Assembly (NCBI GenBank): GCA_049999725.1
Contig: JBNGIS010031037.1
Span: 1-30,523 of the forward strand
DNA from: Haplomitrium mnioides
Taxonomy: Eukaryota; Marchantiophyta; Haplomitriopsida; Calobryales
Direction: 5' to 3'
DNA: 30,523 bases
The position numbers and the translations under genes are program-made. Position 1 is the first letter of the stretch. Every line of letters begins with the position of its first letter. This document shows, one piece after another, positions 30,302-30,523 of the stretch. The notes beneath the pieces are model-generated. The model had not been told where the DNA came from. It ran no database searches and worked only from the letters and a program-made list of their open reading frames with translations.

Positions 30302-30420
30302 GAAGAAGGTAGATTTAACTTTGGGAATGATGTTAACCCAATAATTCCTCTAGGAGCAGTAATATCTATCTACTGAAACTGAGCTAATGGTGATTTAGGC
30401 CCAAAAGAATGAGCTCCCTC
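29615..30420 (-). pseudogene. Element B copy 2: gag capsid region
   Basis: It parallels copy 1 (5460-4760): a Ser-coding trinucleotide repeat, GTPSSGRRLSNKLKYLIF, DDVDTWVKRFEGISRAN with a TAG in the place of a Gln, LRLVDALFSGKAREWYDNMG, LTKLTSIKKKIKEAVRNYSQ and RFKTMQQKLGIVNS, WYLKGLSKKEGRYVRQSRAT, TLEEAIRAW. It keeps the base that copy 1 lost near 4930, so the frame 29995-29615 is open. A 1-base shift after EEAIRAW separates it from the C-terminal region. By position it is the element's capsid protein; no enzyme motif is present. Confidence 0.8.
30251..30302. repeat. GAA trinucleotide microsatellite within element B gag
   Basis: About 16 uninterrupted GAA units, against about five plus interrupted ones at the equivalent place in copy 1 (5314-5347). 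On the gag strand it codes a homopolymeric run (Ser in copy 1's frame). Confidence 0.9.
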
Positions 30421-30523
30421 CTCTGTAGGTTCCTTTCTGCTACCCGCAACTTTCACTTCTTTAGACTTCAATTTAGACTCCTCTCATCTCTCCAGTCTTT
30501 CTTCTCTCTCTTTTCTTTGTCTC

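Larger units (their letters stand above)
28532..30523 (-). mobile_element. Element B copy 2: gag-bearing LTR element without pol
   Basis: On the minus strand it runs from the window edge: leader and gag (30523-28844), about 150 bp, a polypurine tract and the 3' LTR. No protease, RT, RNase H or integrase lies between the last zinc knuckle and the LTR. The leader at the right edge matches the copy 1 leader (near 5500-5540), so the 5' LTR should start just outside. The whole would be little over 2.2 kb. Confidence 0.7.

Overview
The window looks like repeat-rich nuclear DNA of a streptophyte, most likely a land plant. It holds no intact host gene, prokaryotic operon, rRNA, tRNA or CRISPR array that I can support. 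Almost everything recognisable is Ty3/gypsy-type LTR retrotransposon in several states of decay. The one host-derived piece is a broken, intronless type II peroxiredoxin copy of the plant cytosolic kind. The DNA methyltransferase found here is DNMT3-like; from memory, DNMT3 persists in non-flowering plants but not in angiosperms. That weakly favours a non-flowering lineage, but I cannot name the organism.

Layout. (1) 1-4758, minus strand: element A, a young Ty3/gypsy element running off the left edge. It has a 1.22-kb LTR (3536-4758), a primer-binding site, a leader carrying a foreign reverse-transcriptase fragment, gag with one stop, and then an open frame of about 870 codons (zinc knuckle, protease, RT). 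(2) 4759-5693, minus: gag and short LTR of an older element B, cut by the insertion of A. (3) 5694-12238: mostly anonymous DNA with an LTR-like repeat (8977-9388), 30-bp tandem repeats and the antisense peroxiredoxin relic. (4) 12239-19549, plus: element C, gag, protease, DNA cytosine-5 methyltransferase, RT, RNase H, integrase and a PHD finger, essentially one long frame interrupted by stops. (5) 19571-20405: a 21-bp G run and an X-Y-X LTR-like repeat structure. (6) about 21580-26698, plus: element D, a diverged and more decayed relative of C, keeping both ends of the same methyltransferase but lacking its catalytic middle. (7) 26699-28531: pyrimidine-rich anonymous DNA. (8) 28532-30523, minus: a second copy of element B with 3' LTR, polypurine tract and gag but no pol, possibly a gag-only element.

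The most interesting object is element C. Between protease and RT it carries a recognisable DNA cytosine-5 methyltransferase (motifs I, IV, VI, VIII, IX, X in linear order), and its pol ends in a PHD finger. A chromatin reader and a DNA-methylation writer are thus part of one retrotransposon polyprotein. Element D shows this was a family trait and not a one-off insertion. Most premature stops in C have the form expected from C-to-T change (TGA where CGA fits, TAG where CAG or TGG fits), as if the copy had itself been methylated and then deaminated.
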